A DNA stretch of 64,000 nt, from the NCBI GenBank assembly GCA_045631205.1, contig JAZQUI010000002.1, positions 59,543-123,542 of the forward strand. The letters run 5' to 3'. This DNA is from HGM04593 sp045631205. Its GTDB lineage: Bacteria > Bacteroidota > Bacteroidia > Bacteroidales > Bacteroidaceae. Positions 1 through 7,609 of this stretch are shown here, piece after piece. A program made the position numbers and the translations under genes. Each line of letters begins with the position of its first letter. Position 1 is the stretch's first letter. The notes beneath the pieces are model-generated. The model saw only the letters and a program-made list of their open reading frames with translations, did no database searches and was not told the DNA's origin.

Positions 1-141
1 AAAATTAAGCAACTCGCCGGAATTCCCGAAAAGAAACGCCTTATGCTTATTATAGCACTTGGCTATGCAGCCAAGCCCAAACGTAAAAAAGTGCGTAAGG
101 ATTGGGAGAAGGTGATTTCCTTTGAGAAATACCATTCTTGA
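1..141 (+). CDS. Nitroreductase family protein, C-terminal end only
   Basis: Only the last 46 codons are in the window; the frame is open from base 1 to a TGA at 139-141. The readable tail has an IALGYA-type segment followed by a basic linker rich in Lys and Arg and an ending in VISFEKYHS. In flavin-dependent nitroreductases a hydrophobic LIALGYP-type strand followed by a lysine-rich linker and a short VxY/F tail is the usual C terminus. The assignment rests on this tail alone, so the enzyme's substrate cannot be inferred. It is followed by a hairpin that separates it from rnpB on the other strand. Confidence 0.5.
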   Translation, partial: KIKQLAGIPEKKRLMLIIALGYAAKPKRKKVRKDWEKVISFEKYHS

Positions 142-162
142 CAAATAATAGTAAATAAAATG

Positions 163-198
163 AATTAAGGAGAAGGCATTGCGTTCTTCTCCTTAATT
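163..198. terminator. Bidirectional hairpin between nitroreductase and rnpB
   Basis: A 13-base arm at 163-175 (AATTAAGGAGAAG) is perfectly complementary to 186-198, with a 10-base loop. A/T-rich sequence lies on both sides. It would stop the leftward rnpB transcript as well as the rightward nitroreductase transcript. Confidence 0.6.
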
Positions 199-205
199 AT
201 TATAA

Positions 206-553
206 ACACAGCCAGCCTATAAGCCGGGTTCTGTACCCCTTACGGGGCGCCTGTCATTCATCTATGTTGTGTGTCACCACACAGCTAAAGCGTTCTACCC
301 TCCGGCTCGAGCGAGCTACCCTCAAGCGCCGGTTTACATGAACTTGCAGCCTCCAAGACGCACGGCCCGTACATCGCTGCACGGCCGGTGGGCTCTTACC
401 CCGCCTTCTCACCCTTACCCTTGCGGGCGGTTATTTTCTTCTGCGTTACTCCGCCTTTACAGACAGCTTTCTGTTAGGAAGTGGAGTGCTCTGTGCTGCC
501 CGGACTTTCCTCTTTTGTCTTGCGACAACAGCGACAAGCCGGCCGACTGTGAT
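206..553 (-). ncRNA. rnpB: RNase P RNA (bacterial class A)
   Basis: This is the catalytic RNA that removes 5' leaders from tRNA precursors. On the minus strand the 5' part contains the universal P4 sequence GAGGAAAGTCCGGGC (plus-strand 497-511) and the 3' part contains the matching ACAGAACCCGGCTTAT block (plus-strand about 220-235). The ends were set by helix P1: CACAGUCGGCC (551 to 541) pairs with GGCUGGCUGUG (217 to 207), allowing G-U pairs. Length is about 348 nt, normal for the family. A Bacteroidota promoter lies directly upstream and a hairpin directly downstream. The open reading frames across this stretch are not believable genes. Confidence 0.95.
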
Positions 554-565
554 TCTATTCTGTTG

Positions 566-596
566 CAAAGGTACTCTTTTTTCGCCGAAAAAGAAA
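566..596 (-). promoter_or_regulatory. Promoter of rnpB
   Basis: On the minus strand TACCTTTG (573 to 566) fits the Bacteroidota -7 element TAnnTTTG, and TTTC (596 to 593) sits 19 bases upstream at the -33 position. Transcription would start a few bases before helix P1 of the RNA. Confidence 0.7.
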
Positions 597-706
597 ATTA
601 AAGCGCATTTTGGTTTTAACAAATGTGAAACAAAAGCCGTGCGCATTAAATTATTGTTAAAAGATTGTCTGTATTGTTAAATAGAACCAAAAATGGGATT
701 GATTCT

Positions 707-737
707 ATTGAGAGTAGCATTCATTACACTATATTTG
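707..737 (+). promoter_or_regulatory. Promoter of the HtrA/DegP gene
   Basis: TATATTTG at 730-737 is a perfect TAnnTTTG element, with TTG at 708-710 exactly 19 bases upstream. This leaves a leader of about 70 nt before the ATG at 814. Confidence 0.7.
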
Positions 738-813
738 CGCCAGAAACAGTGAAACAACCCCACTATTTTGTTAACAATTAAAGAACAGATTAACATAAAT
801 AATTTTTTAGATT

Positions 814-2295
814 ATGAAAAAGATATTTAGAAATTTATTTCTCGTTACAAGCGTAATTGCCACAAGTGCTGCCGTAGCAGGGTACACTGCGTATCGAACA
901 ACAAGCAATTCCATCAACGAAACTATTATTAGTTCACCGGCACAAAACTCCTTCATAACAAAAGCAGCCTTTGCTGCGCCCGAGGGTTTGCAACGTACCG
1001 ACCTTACTGATGCTGCGGAGAAATCGGTACACGCCGTAGTACATATTAAATCTACCGAAAAAGGAAAAACAGCTGTTATACGCCGCGCTCCCGACATCTA
1101 TGATTTCTTCTTTGGTGATGGTATGGGACGACAGCAACGTGTGCAGACACAACCTCGTGTAGGCTTTGGTTCTGGTGTTATTTTGAGTGACGATGGTTAC
1201 ATTGTTACCAATAATCACGTTATTGAAGGCGCCGATGAAATTCAGGTGACATTGAACGATAATCGAACTTTCCCAGCAAGGCTTGTCGGAACCGATGCCA
1301 ACACCGACCTAGCTCTTGTAAAGATAGAAACCGACGACAAACTTCCATTCCTTATTGTGGGCGACAGTGACAATCTAAAGATCGGCGAGTGGGTATTAGC
1401 CGTTGGTAACCCTTTCAACCTTACATCAACCGTTACAGCCGGCATTGTAAGTGCAAAGGCTCGCTCATTGGGCGTTTATAATGGCGGTATAGAGTCGTTT
1501 ATACAGACAGATGCAGCCATAAACCAAGGTAACAGCGGTGGCGCACTTGTTAATGCAAAAGGCGAATTGGTTGGCATAAATTCTGTGCTTTCTTCGCCGA
1601 CAGGCTCGTATGCAGGCTATGGTTTTGCCATCCCCACATCCATTATGACAAAGGTTGTGTCTGACCTTAAAGAGTTCGGCACAGTACAGCGTGCAGTATT
1701 AGGAATTGTTGGCGGTACAGTGACTGCCGAACTCAACGAAAAAGAGAACCTTGGCACAGTTGACGGAGTCTATGTTTCTGATGTTACCGAAGACGGTGCT
1801 GCAAAAAGTGCCGGTATAGAAAAGGGCGATGTTATTATAGGTTTTAACGGCAAGCCCATAAAGACAATGGCCGAATTGCAGGAAACGCTTGCCAAGACAA
1901 TGCCCGGCGCCAAGGTTGAAGTAAAAGTGCTTCGTGGCAAAAAAGAAAAGGATTTTGATGTAACACTGGTAAATGTACAAGGCAATACTAATGTCGTTAA
2001 AAATATCGATATAGATATCCTTGGAGCAGAATTCAAACCCATTGACGAGAAGGAGAAACAGTTCTTCAAGATTTCACACGGCTTAAAAGTGACAAATATC
2101 GGCGACGGACTCTTCTCAAAATTCGGGCTCAAAAAGGGCGTTGTAATACAGAAAGTAAACGGTACAGCTATACGCACAATAGAAGAGTTACAAAAGGTAG
2201 TGAAACAAGCTAACGCCTCCACAGAACCGGTACTTTTCATTTCGGGTTACAGCCCTGCCGGTCAACGGGTATTCTATTCAGTGCCGTTGCAATAA
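814..2295 (+). CDS. htrA: Periplasmic serine protease/chaperone of the DegP/HtrA (Do) family
   Basis: Degrades or refolds misfolded envelope proteins in the periplasm. The 493-aa product has an N-terminal signal/anchor segment (about residues 5-25), a chymotrypsin-fold protease domain (about 60-275) and two PDZ domains (about 295-385 and 410-490). The catalytic triad is readable: His135 in TNNHV, Asp165 in NTDLAL and Ser241 in GNSGGA. Length and domain order match Do-type proteases of Bacteroidota. It is a single-gene unit with its own promoter and a strong terminator downstream. Whether it is the DegP or DegQ type cannot be decided from sequence alone. The ATG start at 814 gives a proper signal peptide. 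Confidence 0.95.
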   Translation: MKKIFRNLFLVTSVIATSAAVAGYTAYRTTSNSINETIISSPAQNSFITKAAFAAPEGLQRTDLTDAAEKSVHAVVHIKSTEKGKTAVIRRAPDIYDFFFGDGMGRQQRVQTQPRVGFGSGVILSDDGYIVTNNHVIEGADEIQVTLNDNRTFPARLVGTDANTDLALVKIETDDKLPFLIVGDSDNLKIGEWVLAVGNPFNLTSTVTAGIVSAKARSLGVYNGGIESFIQTDAAINQGNSGGALVNAKGELVGINSVLSSPTGSYAGYGFAIPTSIMTKVVSDLKEFGTVQRAVLGIVGGTVTAELNEKENLGTVDGVYVSDVTEDGAAKSAGIEKGDVIIGFNGKPIKTMAELQETLAKTMPGAKVEVKVLRGKKEKDFDVTLVNVQGNTNVVKNIDIDILGAEFKPIDEKEKQFFKISHGLKVTNIGDGLFSKFGLKKGVVIQKVNGTAIRTIEELQKVVKQANASTEPVLFISGYSPAGQRVFYSVPLQ

Positions 2296-2320
2296 TACTG
2301 TTTCATTCAGATTCTTAAAA

Positions 2321-2360
2321 AGATTACAGGCATCGGAATTCCGATGCCTGTAATCTTTTT
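2321..2360. terminator. Strong bidirectional terminator between htrA and the porin gene
   Basis: A 16-base arm (2321-2336) is perfectly complementary to 2341-2356 with an AATT loop. It is followed by a T run on the plus strand and preceded by an A run that serves as a T run for the opposite transcript. The two flanking genes converge on it. Confidence 0.9.
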
Positions 2361-2361
2361 T

Positions 2362-3525
2362 TTAGAACGATATCTGTAATTGAGAAATAAATTCGCGGGT
2401 AATTGCTCCTACACGCGGGCGTGTATAAACGAAATGTGCCGAAAGGCGACAACGCTTGTAAATCCAATATTGTGCACCGGCAGTGTATGTATGTTGCTCG
2501 GTAACCCATTTGCCAAAGTCGGCTTGTGCTTTTTTGCTCAAACGGGTATTCTTGTCGAGGTAATCCCAATTGAGTATAATATCGAACTTCTTTACCGGGG
2601 TATACAGTAAGTTTACATAACCTCCACGTGAGTGTATACCACCATCACATCCTTGTATATATTCACTGCGCAGGTAGAAAGGTGCAAAGGTTGCCTCAAT
2701 ACCCACGTTCCAGCGATGGCGAGAGTAATCGTCGCCGGCATTTATTCTACCATATACCGAAGATGCTTGTGCGTGCCCAGTTCCCACAAGGAAAGAACCT
2801 TCGATAAGGAAGTTCTTGCAGGGCATATATTTCAGCATTCCTATTACATCCTTTTGGCTGTTATTCTCTTTTTGGTTCATACCGGGGCCGTTGAATACAC
2901 CAATGCTGTAATTCATAAGATAACGTCCGTTCTTGTTTTTCCAGAAATCACCGGTAAACATTACTCCCATATCGCGTGCTACATTGTTGCCTACGAGAGG
3001 GTCGCTTGCAATACCGGCAAGGTAAAGAACCGAGGGGTCGAATAATATTGTACTCAAATATGTGGGCGAATAAAGGCTTTCAAGTGTAAAGGGTTGTTTG
3101 AATTGTCCTACACGCAACTGCGCCCAAGGCTTGAAGGCATATTGTGCATAATATTCGTGCAATTCCGACGCTGCTGCATCGTACATAAGGAAGAAACTCA
3201 ATTGCTTTGTTATCTGCGCATCGGCCATAAGTATTATACGTTTCACCTCGCCACCGTTGGTGTTTTCCTGGTTCACTCGTTTGTAGTCGTACCACATTTG
3301 TCCGTACCCGAACAATCGCAACTTGCTCAACCCGATTTCAAAATCCAAAGAGCTGGTTTCGGCTTTTGTTTCAAGAGACTTCGCCGCATTACCGTCGGGG
3401 TAGGTGGTTGTGGAAATGCCGAAGTTTATTTTCTTGGTAAAAGGCATTGTTGTTTCGCCATCAGCTTTTGCAAAGCTTATACCTAAAAGCATCAACAGTG
3501 CTGAAAAAACTATTTTTCTTTTCAT
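2362..3525 (-). CDS. Outer-membrane porin of the phosphate-selective O/P type
   Basis: The 387-aa product begins with a signal peptide (MKRKIVFSALLMLLGISFAKA). It continues with alternating aromatic/polar strands typical of a 16-stranded barrel and ends in a phenylalanine-terminated strand (QLQISF), as expected for outer-membrane assembly. The segment around VGQFKQPFTLESL and the ARDMGVMFTG block resemble the Porin_O_P family (OprP-like). The frame stays open for 51 codons further upstream, but that stretch has no signal peptide, so the ATG at 3525 is preferred. A possible -7 element TATTTTCG lies at 3552 to 3545 on the minus strand. The solute it passes is unknown; the phosphate name is inherited from the family. 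Confidence 0.85.
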   Translation of the reverse strand: MKRKIVFSALLMLLGISFAKADGETTMPFTKKINFGISTTTYPDGNAAKSLETKAETSSLDFEIGLSKLRLFGYGQMWYDYKRVNQENTNGGEVKRIILMADAQITKQLSFFLMYDAAASELHEYYAQYAFKPWAQLRVGQFKQPFTLESLYSPTYLSTILFDPSVLYLAGIASDPLVGNNVARDMGVMFTGDFWKNKNGRYLMNYSIGVFNGPGMNQKENNSQKDVIGMLKYMPCKNFLIEGSFLVGTGHAQASSVYGRINAGDDYSRHRWNVGIEATFAPFYLRSEYIQGCDGGIHSRGGYVNLLYTPVKKFDIILNWDYLDKNTRLSKKAQADFGKWVTEQHTYTAGAQYWIYKRCRLSAHFVYTRPRVGAITREFISQLQISF

Positions 3526-3615
3526 CGTAACAAATTTTAACGCGCGAAAATAGTAAAAATATAGCACCACTTGGTCATAGGCGGTTAAAAAGTTATTCGT
3601 TACCGCTTTTTTTAG

Positions 3616-3623
3616 TAATTTTG
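3616..3623 (+). promoter_or_regulatory. -7 element upstream of the EamA transporter
   Basis: TAATTTTG fits TAnnTTTG perfectly and lies 28 bases before the ATG at 3652. No clear -33 element is seen. Confidence 0.5.
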
Positions 3624-3651
3624 CACAAAGCAAAGAGGAACTCAACGAATA

Positions 3652-4557
3652 ATGGAAAAAGATAATATAAAAGGACACCTTGCCTGTTTTTTGGCCTATG
3701 TGATATTCGGGCTCAATATTATTGTCTCAAAAGATATGATGGGCAGCGGGCTTCTATCGCCTATGGCACTTTTCGGGCTGCGTTCGTTGGGCGCAGGCTT
3801 AATCTTTTGGATTGCATCCCTCTTTATGCCGCATGAAAAAGTTGCTCCAAAGGATGTGTTGAGGATCTTTGCAGCGTCGTTCACCGGATTCTTTCTCACC
3901 CAGATAACCTTTTTGGTGGGAATATCCCACATTACTCCTATGGATTGCTCCATAATGACAGCTCTTTCCCCCATATACACTATGTTCATTGCAGCCATTG
4001 TCCTTAAAGAGCCTATTACAATCAAAAAGGCGGGTGGTGTGCTATTGAGTTTGTCGGGTGTAATGTTTCTAATTATGAACAGCGTAACATCTGCCGGTGG
4101 AGCCACTGCCACGGAGCCTTTGGGCGTATTTATGCTATTTATGAACGGATTCTGCTTTTCCGTATATTTGGGTGTATTCAAGCCGCTTATAATGCGTTAT
4201 TCAGTAATAACATTTATGAAGTGGATATTTCTCTTCTCCTCTCTGCTGGCAATGCCGTTTGCCGGTAGCGAGATTTTTACATCAAACTATGCTGCCTGGC
4301 CGACAAAACTTATAGGAGAGGTGCTTTTCACAATCGTTTTTTCAACTTTTATTACCTACTTCCTTATACCTGTAGGACAAAAACATCTGCGCCCAACACT
4401 TGTGAGTATGTATTCTTATATGCAACCAATAGTAGCAACGGCCATAAGCATATATATAGGTATGGATACATTAGGGTGGGGTAAATGCATTGCTGCTGCA
4501 ACAGTTTTTGCCGGAGTGATATTGGTTAATTACAGTCGCGCAGCAAGACAATCATAA
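3652..4557 (+). CDS. EamA/DMT-superfamily transporter
   Basis: A 301-aa integral membrane protein with about ten predicted hydrophobic helices arranged as two EamA repeats (residues 6-140 and 155-295). This is the usual drug/metabolite transporter layout. The C-terminal repeat keeps the family pattern LRPTLVSMYSYMQPIVATAIS, where a proline in the ninth helix is conserved. Members export metabolites or amino acids, but the substrate cannot be read from sequence. It heads a co-directional run of small genes up to 6333, beginning with the Pmp3 gene 56 bases downstream. Confidence 0.85.
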   Translation: MEKDNIKGHLACFLAYVIFGLNIIVSKDMMGSGLLSPMALFGLRSLGAGLIFWIASLFMPHEKVAPKDVLRIFAASFTGFFLTQITFLVGISHITPMDCSIMTALSPIYTMFIAAIVLKEPITIKKAGGVLLSLSGVMFLIMNSVTSAGGATATEPLGVFMLFMNGFCFSVYLGVFKPLIMRYSVITFMKWIFLFSSLLAMPFAGSEIFTSNYAAWPTKLIGEVLFTIVFSTFITYFLIPVGQKHLRPTLVSMYSYMQPIVATAISIYIGMDTLGWGKCIAAATVFAGVILVNYSRAARQS

Positions 4558-4613
4558 GGATTTTGCAATTTGCGAATATTGTTGTATATTTACAAAATAA
4601 AACAGATAAGACA

Positions 4614-4769
4614 ATGTCACTTATAAGAGTTATTTTAGCAATCTTTTTTCCGCCCTTGGCTGTGATAGACAAGGGATGCGGATCTTTTATTATAGTCCTT
4701 TTGCTAACCTCTTGCGGATGGGTTCCCGGAGTTATTGCAGCATTGATAATTTTAAACAAAGAAGCGTAA
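4614..4769 (+). CDS. Pmp3/YqaE family small membrane proteolipid
   Basis: A 51-aa peptide made of two hydrophobic helices: MSLIRVILAIFFPPLAV, and the helix after GCGS. The family hallmarks FFPPLAV and the CGWVPGVIAAL segment are present (UPF0057). These proteolipids are linked to membrane potential and salt or cold stress in other organisms; no function is proven in Bacteroidota. The reading frame extends 17 codons upstream, but the domain starts exactly at the ATG at 4614, so that start is used. The stop codon overlaps the ATG of the next gene (TAATG), suggesting translational coupling. Confidence 0.85.
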   Translation: MSLIRVILAIFFPPLAVIDKGCGSFIIVLLLTSCGWVPGVIAALIILNKEA

Positions 4770-5119
4770 TGAAAATAGCTGTACCTACACGTGACAATAT
4801 GGTCGATAACCATTTCGGACATTGTGACCATTATACCATATTCACCATTAACGATGGAGTAGTGAAGATGAAAGAAATCCTTCCTTCGCCACAAGGTTGC
4901 GGATGCAAGTCGGGCATTGCACTAGTGTTGCGCCAGAAGGGCGTACAGGTGATGCTGGCAGGGAATATGGGAGAAGGAGCAAGAAATGTGCTCGAATCAA
5001 ACGAAATAAAAGTCGTTCGTGGGCAAAGCGGTAATATTGACGAACTTGTTGCCGCTTATCTTGCCGGGAAAATAACAGACTCGGGCGAAGGATGTTCGCA
5101 TCACGAGTGCAATGGCTAA
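4769..5119 (+). CDS. NifB/NifX-like dinitrogenase iron-molybdenum cofactor family protein
   Basis: A 116-aa protein with the NifX/NafY fold: MKIAVPTRDNMVDNHFGHC at the N terminus, a central GCGCKSG turn and a DELVAAYLAGK helix near the end. The His and Cys residues in HFGHC, GCGC and the final GCSHHEC tail are likely metal or cluster ligands. No nitrogenase genes are nearby, and in anaerobes without nitrogenase such proteins are thought to carry iron-sulfur clusters or other metal cofactors. The start is set by the IAVPT strand and overlaps the previous stop by one base; an upstream extension of 31 codons would overlap the Pmp3 gene. Confidence 0.85.
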   Translation: MKIAVPTRDNMVDNHFGHCDHYTIFTINDGVVKMKEILPSPQGCGCKSGIALVLRQKGVQVMLAGNMGEGARNVLESNEIKVVRGQSGNIDELVAAYLAGKITDSGEGCSHHECNG

Positions 5120-5138
5120 TCTTTAAAGAATATCAACA

Positions 5139-5708
5139 ATGAGTAATCCCGACAATTCTGCATATCTCGAGAGTTTTGAACAGAAAGTACATAGCGAACT
5201 TTTAAGTTTGTGCACATCTTACATACCGGTAACAGCTGTGTTGCCTTCATCGCAAGATGTGGAGGAGCGTTGGAATGAACTCGCGCCCGAATATCTGCAC
5301 GATGCTATTCCGCAGATAAGTGATTATCCCACAGTTTCCATAGCTTGGGCAGGCTATTTGGGTATGGCAGTAGCAAACGACTGGGACAAAGAGTGGGAAA
5401 CCTTGAAAGAACGCCCATACAAGGATTTTTATGGGGCACAAGGTTTCGACGATATGGACGAAAATATTCTGTACAACATTCTGCAACTTGCTCCCGAATC
5501 GAAAGATTGTGTCGAGATCGAGGCTATGATGCGTCGCCTTGCACAAAAGGCGCTCACTCTTATGCGTCACGAAAATATTGAGCCGCAAAGCCCAACAGCC
5601 TTTTATGCCTACACCCGTGTGGTTAAGATTATGTTCCGCATAGGTGCGAGTCTCGAGCTTTTGCGTTTGGGTTATGTTTGCCAAAAAGTAAATCTTCCAC
5701 TTAATTGA
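5139..5708 (+). CDS. Conserved hypothetical protein, 189 aa
   Basis: I do not recognise a named family. The protein is soluble, acidic and mostly helical by composition. It has a central WAGYLGMAVANDWDKEW segment and an aromatic patch around YKDFYGAQGFDDMDE. There is no signal peptide and no obvious catalytic motif. It sits 19 bases after the NifX-like gene and 4 bases before the HD-domain gene on the same strand, so it is probably co-transcribed with both. Homologues would be expected in other Bacteroidales, but this is inference. Confidence 0.75.
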   Translation: MSNPDNSAYLESFEQKVHSELLSLCTSYIPVTAVLPSSQDVEERWNELAPEYLHDAIPQISDYPTVSIAWAGYLGMAVANDWDKEWETLKERPYKDFYGAQGFDDMDENILYNILQLAPESKDCVEIEAMMRRLAQKALTLMRHENIEPQSPTAFYAYTRVVKIMFRIGASLELLRLGYVCQKVNLPLN

Positions 5709-5712
5709 TTTT

Positions 5713-6333
5713 ATGAGTAACAAGTTATTGAAACGCGCTATTGAGATTGCAACGGAAGCTCACGGTGGGCAGACAGACAAAGCCGGTGCGCCCTACATAG
5801 AACACCCTCTGCGTGTAATGGATGCCTGCACAACCACCGACGAGAAAATTCTTGCAGTGCTGCACGATGTAGTGGAGGACAGCGACTGGACTTTCGATGC
5901 ACTTGCTGAGGAAGGATTTCCTCCGCACATATTGGCAGCCTTGCGTTGCATTACAAAGACCTCTCCAACTGAGCCATACGACAAATTCATCGCTCGTGTA
6001 AAAAAGAACGAGCTTGCAACTGCAGTAAAGTTACACGACCTCAAAGACAATATGGATATCACTCGCTTGCCGTATCTCTCGGACAAGGATATCAAACGAC
6101 TAAAACGATACTTAAAGGCGTACAAAAAACTCACAGGCGAGCCTGTATATTCCGAAGAGGCTGCAAAAGCCGAATATCCCAACGCTTATAAACCCTGGGA
6201 AGAGGAAGAAGATAATGCTTTACGCGATTTTGTAGCCGAACAATTGTCTTTTGACGAGATTGCCGACCATTTTCAGCGTAAGCGTGGGGCGATAATATCG
6301 CGTATTAAACACTTGAAAATTGATAAAGAATAA
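5713..6333 (+). CDS. HD-domain hydrolase (RelA/SpoT hydrolase-like) with C-terminal helix-turn-helix
   Basis: Residues 1-140 form a compact HD domain like the ppGpp hydrolase half of SpoT or MESH1. The metal-binding residues are visible: His17 (EAHGGQ), His31 (IEHP), His51-Asp52 (LHDVVED) and Asp109/Asp112 (KLHDLKDNMD). No synthetase domain is present. Residues about 158-206 (PWEEEEDNALRDFV then LSFDEIADHFQRKRGAIISRIKHL) look like a Myb/SANT-type or resolvase-type helix-turn-helix. A small alarmone hydrolase is plausible but not proven, and the role of the C-terminal domain is unknown. It is the last gene of the 3652-6333 run. Confidence 0.85.
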   Translation: MSNKLLKRAIEIATEAHGGQTDKAGAPYIEHPLRVMDACTTTDEKILAVLHDVVEDSDWTFDALAEEGFPPHILAALRCITKTSPTEPYDKFIARVKKNELATAVKLHDLKDNMDITRLPYLSDKDIKRLKRYLKAYKKLTGEPVYSEEAAKAEYPNAYKPWEEEEDNALRDFVAEQLSFDEIADHFQRKRGAIISRIKHLKIDKE

Positions 6334-6378
6334 TTAGGCCTGTTTTACACGTATCCCCAATAAAAAAAAGATAAAGAA

Positions 6379-6409
6379 TTTGTATTCTTGAAAAGAATAT
6401 ATAATTTTG
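6379..6409 (+). promoter_or_regulatory. Promoter of galE
   Basis: TTTG at 6379-6382 and TAATTTTG at 6402-6409 are separated by exactly 19 bases, matching the Bacteroidota primary sigma consensus at every defined position. The leader to the ATG is about 48 nt. Confidence 0.8.
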
Positions 6410-6464
6410 TAGCATAGGTCCTAAAATACCTCAATTAGAATCACTAACCAATAAAACAAATAAA

Positions 6465-7481
6465 ATGAAAATCCTTTTAACTGGTGGTGCAGGTTTCATT
6501 GGAAGCCACACCTTGATTGAGCTTACCGAGGCTGGTCACGAAGCTGTAGTAGTTGACAACTTGGACAACTCATCTCCCATTTCATTGAAACGTGTTGCTA
6601 AGATTATCGGTAAGGAAGTTCCTTTCTACAAAGTTGACATCCGTGACCGCGAAGGCTTGCAGAAGGTTTTTGACGAGCACAAGTTTGATGCTTGTATTCA
6701 CTTTGCAGGTTTGAAAGCTGTGGGTGAGAGCTGTGCAAAACCCCTCGAGTACTACGAGAACAATATGAACGGAACTTTCGTTCTCGCCGATGTTATGCGC
6801 AAGAACGGCTGCAAGAATATGATTTTCTCTTCAAGCGCAACCGTTTACGGTGATCCCGCTATCATCCCCATCACAGAGGAGTGCCCCAAAGGTCACTGCA
6901 CAAACCCCTACGGCCAGACGAAATCTATGCTCGAAGAGGTTCTTATGGATATTCAGAAAGCCGACAACGAGTGGAACATTGTATTGCTCCGTTACTTCAA
7001 CCCCATTGGCGCACACAAGAGCGGTACAATTGGTGAGAATCCCAATGGTATCCCCAACAACTTAATGCCTTATATCACACAGACTGCCGTTGGTAAACGC
7101 GCTGAGCTCGGTGTGTTTGGCGACGATTACGATACACACGATGGTACAGGTGTACGCGACTACATCCACGTTGTTGACCTTGCACGCGCTCACGTAGCAG
7201 CATTGAAAGCTATTGTTGAGAAGAAGGGTATTGCCATCTACAACATTGGTACAGGTCACGGTTATTCAGTACTCGACGTTGTTAAGGCATTTGAGAAAGC
7301 CAACGGTGTTCCCGTTCCCTATGCCATCAAGCCCCGCCGTCCGGGTGATATCGCTACTTGCTATTGCAATCCTGCAAAAGCAGAAGCAGAGCTTGGTTGG
7401 AAAGCACAATTCGGTATCGAGGAGATGTGCCGCGATAGCTGGAACTGGCAGAAGAACAACCCCAATGGTTTTGAGGAATAA
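6465..7481 (+). CDS. galE: UDP-glucose 4-epimerase
   Basis: Interconverts UDP-glucose and UDP-galactose using bound NAD, supplying galactose sugars for catabolism and for capsule and LPS. The 338-aa length is standard for GalE. The Rossmann NAD motif GGAGFIGSH is at residues 7-15. The catalytic Ser124 (FSSSATVYGD), Tyr149 and Lys153 (YGQTK) are all present, and the RYFNPIGAH segment is typical of the family. It is monocistronic, with a textbook promoter and a terminator. Codon use appears strongly biased to common codons, which suggests high expression. Confidence 0.97.
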   Translation: MKILLTGGAGFIGSHTLIELTEAGHEAVVVDNLDNSSPISLKRVAKIIGKEVPFYKVDIRDREGLQKVFDEHKFDACIHFAGLKAVGESCAKPLEYYENNMNGTFVLADVMRKNGCKNMIFSSSATVYGDPAIIPITEECPKGHCTNPYGQTKSMLEEVLMDIQKADNEWNIVLLRYFNPIGAHKSGTIGENPNGIPNNLMPYITQTAVGKRAELGVFGDDYDTHDGTGVRDYIHVVDLARAHVAALKAIVEKKGIAIYNIGTGHGYSVLDVVKAFEKANGVPVPYAIKPRRPGDIATCYCNPAKAEAELGWKAQFGIEEMCRDSWNWQKNNPNGFEE

Positions 7482-7502
7482 TAATCACTCCTTAAATTAT
7501 AC

Positions 7503-7537
7503 AAACAGGTCACTTTTATAGTGACCTGTTTTTTGTT
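7503..7537 (+). terminator. Terminator of galE
   Basis: AAACAGGTCAC (7503-7513) pairs perfectly with 7521-7531 around a 7-base loop and is followed by a T-rich run. Confidence 0.85.
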
Positions 7538-7554
7538 TTACATACTGAAAGCAT

Positions 7555-7585
7555 AAAAGGCTGTACTTTGAAAATACAGCCTTTT
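7555..7585 (-). terminator. Terminator of the aminotransferase gene
   Basis: AAAAGGCTGTA (7555-7565) pairs perfectly with 7575-7585. On the minus strand it follows the aminotransferase stop codon by about 25 bases. It could act in both directions. Confidence 0.7.
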
Positions 7586-7609
7586 GTTCTTTTATAGAAA
7601 ACTTAAAAA

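Noticed and set aside
269..680. Three overlapping open frames (110, 66 and 64 aa) at the left end
   Set aside because: They lie on the RNase P RNA gene or directly beside it; the P4 and P1 elements explain this sequence better than any protein.
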